From contig CALTTS010000034.1 in NCBI GenBank assembly GCA_943912265.1, positions 1 to 15,273 on the forward strand: 15,273 bases of DNA, read 5' to 3'. This document shows, in pieces, positions 13,160-15,273 of this stretch (its first letter is position 1; each line of letters starts with the position of its first letter). The position numbers were made by a program, and so were the translations under genes. Source of the DNA: an uncultured Xanthomonas sp. (GTDB lineage Bacteria; Pseudomonadota; Gammaproteobacteria; Xanthomonadales; Xanthomonadaceae). The notes below the pieces were generated by a model. The model did not search any database. It worked only from the letters and a program-made list of their open reading frames with translations, and was not told where the DNA came from.

Positions 13160-13807
13160 TCAGCGGGAGGCGAATTCGCGGCGCAGGGTGTCTTCGCAAT
13201 CGTCGATGTCGTCGCGCTCCAGCGTGGCGTAGGGCCTGAACGCCGGCAGGCTGGCGGCCAGGCGCTGCTGCGAGGCCAGCAGGTCGGGCAGGCGCTGGCA
13301 TATCCGGCGCACGCCGGGCTCGACGTTCGCCTTGACGGTCTTTTCGATATTGCGTTCCAGGCCGCCGCTGAGCGCGCCCAGCATCAGCCGGAACACGCCG
13401 CGGTCGACCGTCTCCAGCGCCGCCTGCGCGGTGCGCTCGCCGATGTCGATGCCGGCCTTGGCGATGTCGATCACCTGCCGGCGGTAGTCGAGCAATTCCC
13501 GGCGCTGGCCGGCGTCGATGGTCACCGGCCTGCCGTCGACCAGGAAGTCGCCGCGTGGCGTGATCTCCGCCCTGGGCAGGGTGTCCTCGCGTCTGCGCCC
13601 GGCCGGCTTGCCGAAGTGCAGGCTGTTGCCGACGTCGATGTTCTCCGTCTCCAGCTCGGCGCGGGCCTTGGCCAGCTCCTCGCGGACCTCCTTGCGGGCG
13701 GCGGCCATGTCCGCGTCGATGCCGCCGTTGCCGGCCGATGCGGGCAGGGAAGCGCCGGCGGCGAACGGCAGCAGCAGGCACAGGGCGATGGCGATGGGCT
13801 TGTTCAT
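13160..13807 (-). CDS. Predicted exported protein, DUF2884/YggN-like
   Basis: 215 aa. Sec signal peptide of about 25 residues ending PASA before GNGG, without a lipobox, so probably periplasmic. A charged Ala/Glu/Lys helix (about 30-56, MAAARKEVREELAKARAELE) looks like a coiled coil. It is followed by AEITPRGDFLVDGRPV (79-95), a long amphipathic helix, and a C-terminal block with Cys170 and Cys204 in RICQRLPDLL and SLPAFRPYATLERDDIDDC. These blocks align with the lipoprotein at 11559-12191, so the two are paralogues. ATG 13807 is supported by AAGGAG 9 bases upstream, the best ribosome site in the cluster. It lies 22 bases behind the permease stop. Function unknown; the coupling to an ABC transporter suggests an envelope role. 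Unlike the paralogue it lacks the glycine-zipper stretch. Confidence 0.85.
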   Translation of the reverse strand: MNKPIAIALCLLLPFAAGASLPASAGNGGIDADMAAARKEVREELAKARAELETENIDVGNSLHFGKPAGRRREDTLPRAEITPRGDFLVDGRPVTIDAGQRRELLDYRRQVIDIAKAGIDIGERTAQAALETVDRGVFRLMLGALSGGLERNIEKTVKANVEPGVRRICQRLPDLLASQQRLAASLPAFRPYATLERDDIDDCEDTLRREFASR

Positions 13808-13829
13808 GTCGCACGTCTCCTTGGCAGGG

Positions 13830-14807
13830 TCAGTCGGCCAGTTCGCGCCAGCGGCGCATCCAGACGGCGCCGGCGATGAAGGCGATGCCGACGGCCACGC
13901 CGATCCACAGGTCCCAGGCGGCGAAGACATGCCAGCTGGTGGTCAGGTTCAGGTGGCCGGCCACGTCTTCCGGCGTTTCGATATGGGCCTGGATGCCGCC
14001 GGTGACCGGCAGCCAGGCCCCGGGCACCGCGCTGAGCAGGCCGCGGTAGGCGATCACGTACCAGAGCTTGTCGTAGGGCATGGCGATGCCCGGCAGGATG
14101 CCCATCATGCTGACGATCACGCAGGCCAGGATCGGCAGCAGCACCGCCCACAGGAACGGCTTGGAGCGGGCCCAGGCCGAGCAGAACATCAGCCAGCCGA
14201 CGGTCGGCAGCGCCCACAGCACGTACACCGGGAGGGCGCCGAGCACGCTGCCGATCACCCGCAGCGGATGCGAATGGGTGAACACGGCGGTGCTGGCGGA
14301 AATGCCGTTGACGGTGAAGGTCAGCGCGGAGACCAGCCACAGCACCAGGCCGAGCGCGATGCCGGCGCCCAGCGCCAGCAGCGGCGCCAGCAGCAGCGCC
14401 CACGCCAGCTTGGACAGCACGGTGTCGCGGTCGGACACCGGCAGCGACTTCCAGAACAGCACGCTGCGGTCGCGGCGGTCGTCGTACAGGCTGCCCAGCG
14501 CGTAGAAGAACACGACGAAGGCCAGGATCACGCAGGCCAGGCCGATGCCGCCCAGCAGCACGCCGTCGCCGAAGGCGCCGATCGCATCGCGCATCTTGTC
14601 GGCGCCCTCGTCGATGATCATGCGGTTGCCGCCGAACTGGTTGCGCCCGGCGATGCTGCCGATCACCGCCAGCAGCGTGTACAGGAAGGCGACGATGGCG
14701 CCGGCGATCAGCGGCGCCCACAGGAAGCCGCCGCGGTTTTCCCAGAATTCGCGCCTGAGCAGCCAGACGAAGGGCCGGGTGGAGCGGGTATTGGCAACAG
14801 CATTCAT
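13830..14807 (-). CDS. ABC-2 type transporter permease
   Basis: 325 aa. Inner-membrane subunit with about six transmembrane segments, near 28-50, 83-105, 134-160, 186-209, 217-239 and 294-317. The N-terminal amphipathic element RPFVWLLRREFWENRGGF and the cytoplasmic coupling loop YDDRRDRSVLFWKSLPVSD (108-126) are typical of ABC-2 permeases of the YtrC/Ytr-like or lantibiotic-exporter type. The loop after TM1 (about 52-82) is probably periplasmic. The ATG overlaps the ATPase stop by four bases (ATGA), indicating translational coupling and a dedicated ATPase partner. Substrate is unknown: this family includes antibiotic or bacteriocin exporters and envelope-stress transporters, and nothing in the sequence decides. 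It is followed closely by the exported-protein genes. Confidence 0.9.
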   Translation of the reverse strand: MNAVANTRSTRPFVWLLRREFWENRGGFLWAPLIAGAIVAFLYTLLAVIGSIAGRNQFGGNRMIIDEGADKMRDAIGAFGDGVLLGGIGLACVILAFVVFFYALGSLYDDRRDRSVLFWKSLPVSDRDTVLSKLAWALLLAPLLALGAGIALGLVLWLVSALTFTVNGISASTAVFTHSHPLRVIGSVLGALPVYVLWALPTVGWLMFCSAWARSKPFLWAVLLPILACVIVSMMGILPGIAMPYDKLWYVIAYRGLLSAVPGAWLPVTGGIQAHIETPEDVAGHLNLTTSWHVFAAWDLWIGVAVGIAFIAGAVWMRRWRELAD

Positions 14808-15273
14808 GCGTAGGTCCCCTTCATGATGGCGACGAACAGGTCGGCCAGGCCGGGATTGCGGGTTTCGCCGAGCGCGGCGAGCTTTTCCCTGTCCACGCCG
14901 TCGAACAGCATCACGGTCTTGCCGAAGGGCAGGGCGCGCTGGTCGATCGGGGCGAGCGCGCGGGCCGCTTCGAGCCGGTCGGCGCCGACCAGCAGCTCGG
15001 TGTAGCGCCCGGCGACGCTTTCCATGTCCGAGGACAGCACGATCTTGCCGTCGCGGATGAACAGCACGTCGGTGAGGATGTGCTCGATTTCCTCGACCTG
15101 GTGGGTGGTGACCAGGATGGTCTTCTGCTCGTCGAAGTAGTCCTCCAGCAGGCGCTGGTAGAACTCCTTGCGGTACAGGATGTCCAGGCCGAGGGTCGGC
15201 TCGTCCAGCACCAGCAGGCGCGCGTCGATGGCCATCACCAGGGCCAGGTGCAGCTGCACGATCATGCCCTTGG
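14804..15273 (-). CDS. ABC transporter ATP-binding protein (partial, N-terminus beyond the right edge)
   Basis: The C-terminal 156 residues are in the window; the Walker A and Q-loop lie beyond it. The frame enters at the edge as KGMIVQLHLAL, the tail of a signature motif that reads as SKGM-like rather than LSGGQ. Visible elements: Walker B RLLVLDEPTLGLD with the catalytic Glu and D-loop; H-loop TTHQVEEIEH; then a regulatory C-terminal extension ending in FVAIMKGTYA. It would energise the permease, whose ATG overlaps this stop. ABC ATPases of this YtrB-like type often follow a GntR-family regulator gene; if present it would be just right of the window. Gene completeness cannot be judged here. 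Confidence 0.93.
   Translation of the reverse strand, partial: KGMIVQLHLALVMAIDARLLVLDEPTLGLDILYRKEFYQRLLEDYFDEQKTILVTTHQVEEIEHILTDVLFIRDGKIVLSSDMESVAGRYTELLVGADRLEAARALAPIDQRALPFGKTVMLFDGVDREKLAALGETRNPGLADLFVAIMKGTYA

Overview
The window is very GC-rich (roughly 70% by eye) with strong G/C third-position bias. It looks like a chromosomal segment of a gammaproteobacterium of the Xanthomonadaceae/Lysobacter type. This rests on the style of the 2-oxoglutarate dehydrogenase cluster (sucA-sucB-lpd together), on purB next to a RoxA-type cupin oxygenase, and on an ABC transporter operon carrying DUF2884-like and GSGD-repeat exported proteins. The lineage is an inference from gene content and protein resemblance, not from a marker gene. 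No tRNA, rRNA, CRISPR array, insertion sequence, phage gene or attachment site was found.

Layout, left to right. (1) Bases 1-81 hold no supportable gene. (2) Minus strand, 6382 down to 82: sucA (GTG start), sucB and lpd encode the E1, E2 and E3 subunits of 2-oxoglutarate dehydrogenase and read as one operon. A clear intrinsic terminator after lpd separates it from a LOG-family phosphoribohydrolase gene. The sucA promoter region has a perfect TATAAT box, a C-rich leader and two G-quadruplex-type G-tract clusters on the template strand. (3) Minus strand, 9794 down to 6557: purB (adenylosuccinate lyase), a RoxA/YcfD-type JmjC ribosomal oxygenase, and a 165-aa protein of unknown function only 4 bases behind it. 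The purB-roxA gap carries an FNR-like palindrome and a perfect 10-bp hairpin. (4) Plus strand, 10066-11502: fumC, divergent from purB across a 271-base gap rich in inverted repeats, and convergent with the next operon over a shared hairpin. (5) Minus strand, from the right edge down to 11559: a five-gene cluster with an ABC ATPase (N-terminus off the window), an ABC-2 type permease, an exported DUF2884-like protein, an exported protein with nine GSGD repeats, and a lipoprotein that is a paralogue of the first exported protein. Each gap is 42 bases or less, or an ATGA overlap, so co-transcription is likely.

Functionally, regions 2-4 are core carbon and purine metabolism: 2-oxoglutarate to succinyl-CoA, fumarate to malate, and two fumarate-releasing steps by PurB, plus a 2-oxoglutarate/O2-dependent ribosomal oxygenase. 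Region 5 is the least understood part and the best candidate for an undescribed system: a membrane transporter co-expressed with a predicted beta-solenoid protein flanked by two related envelope proteins that share a conserved cysteine pair.
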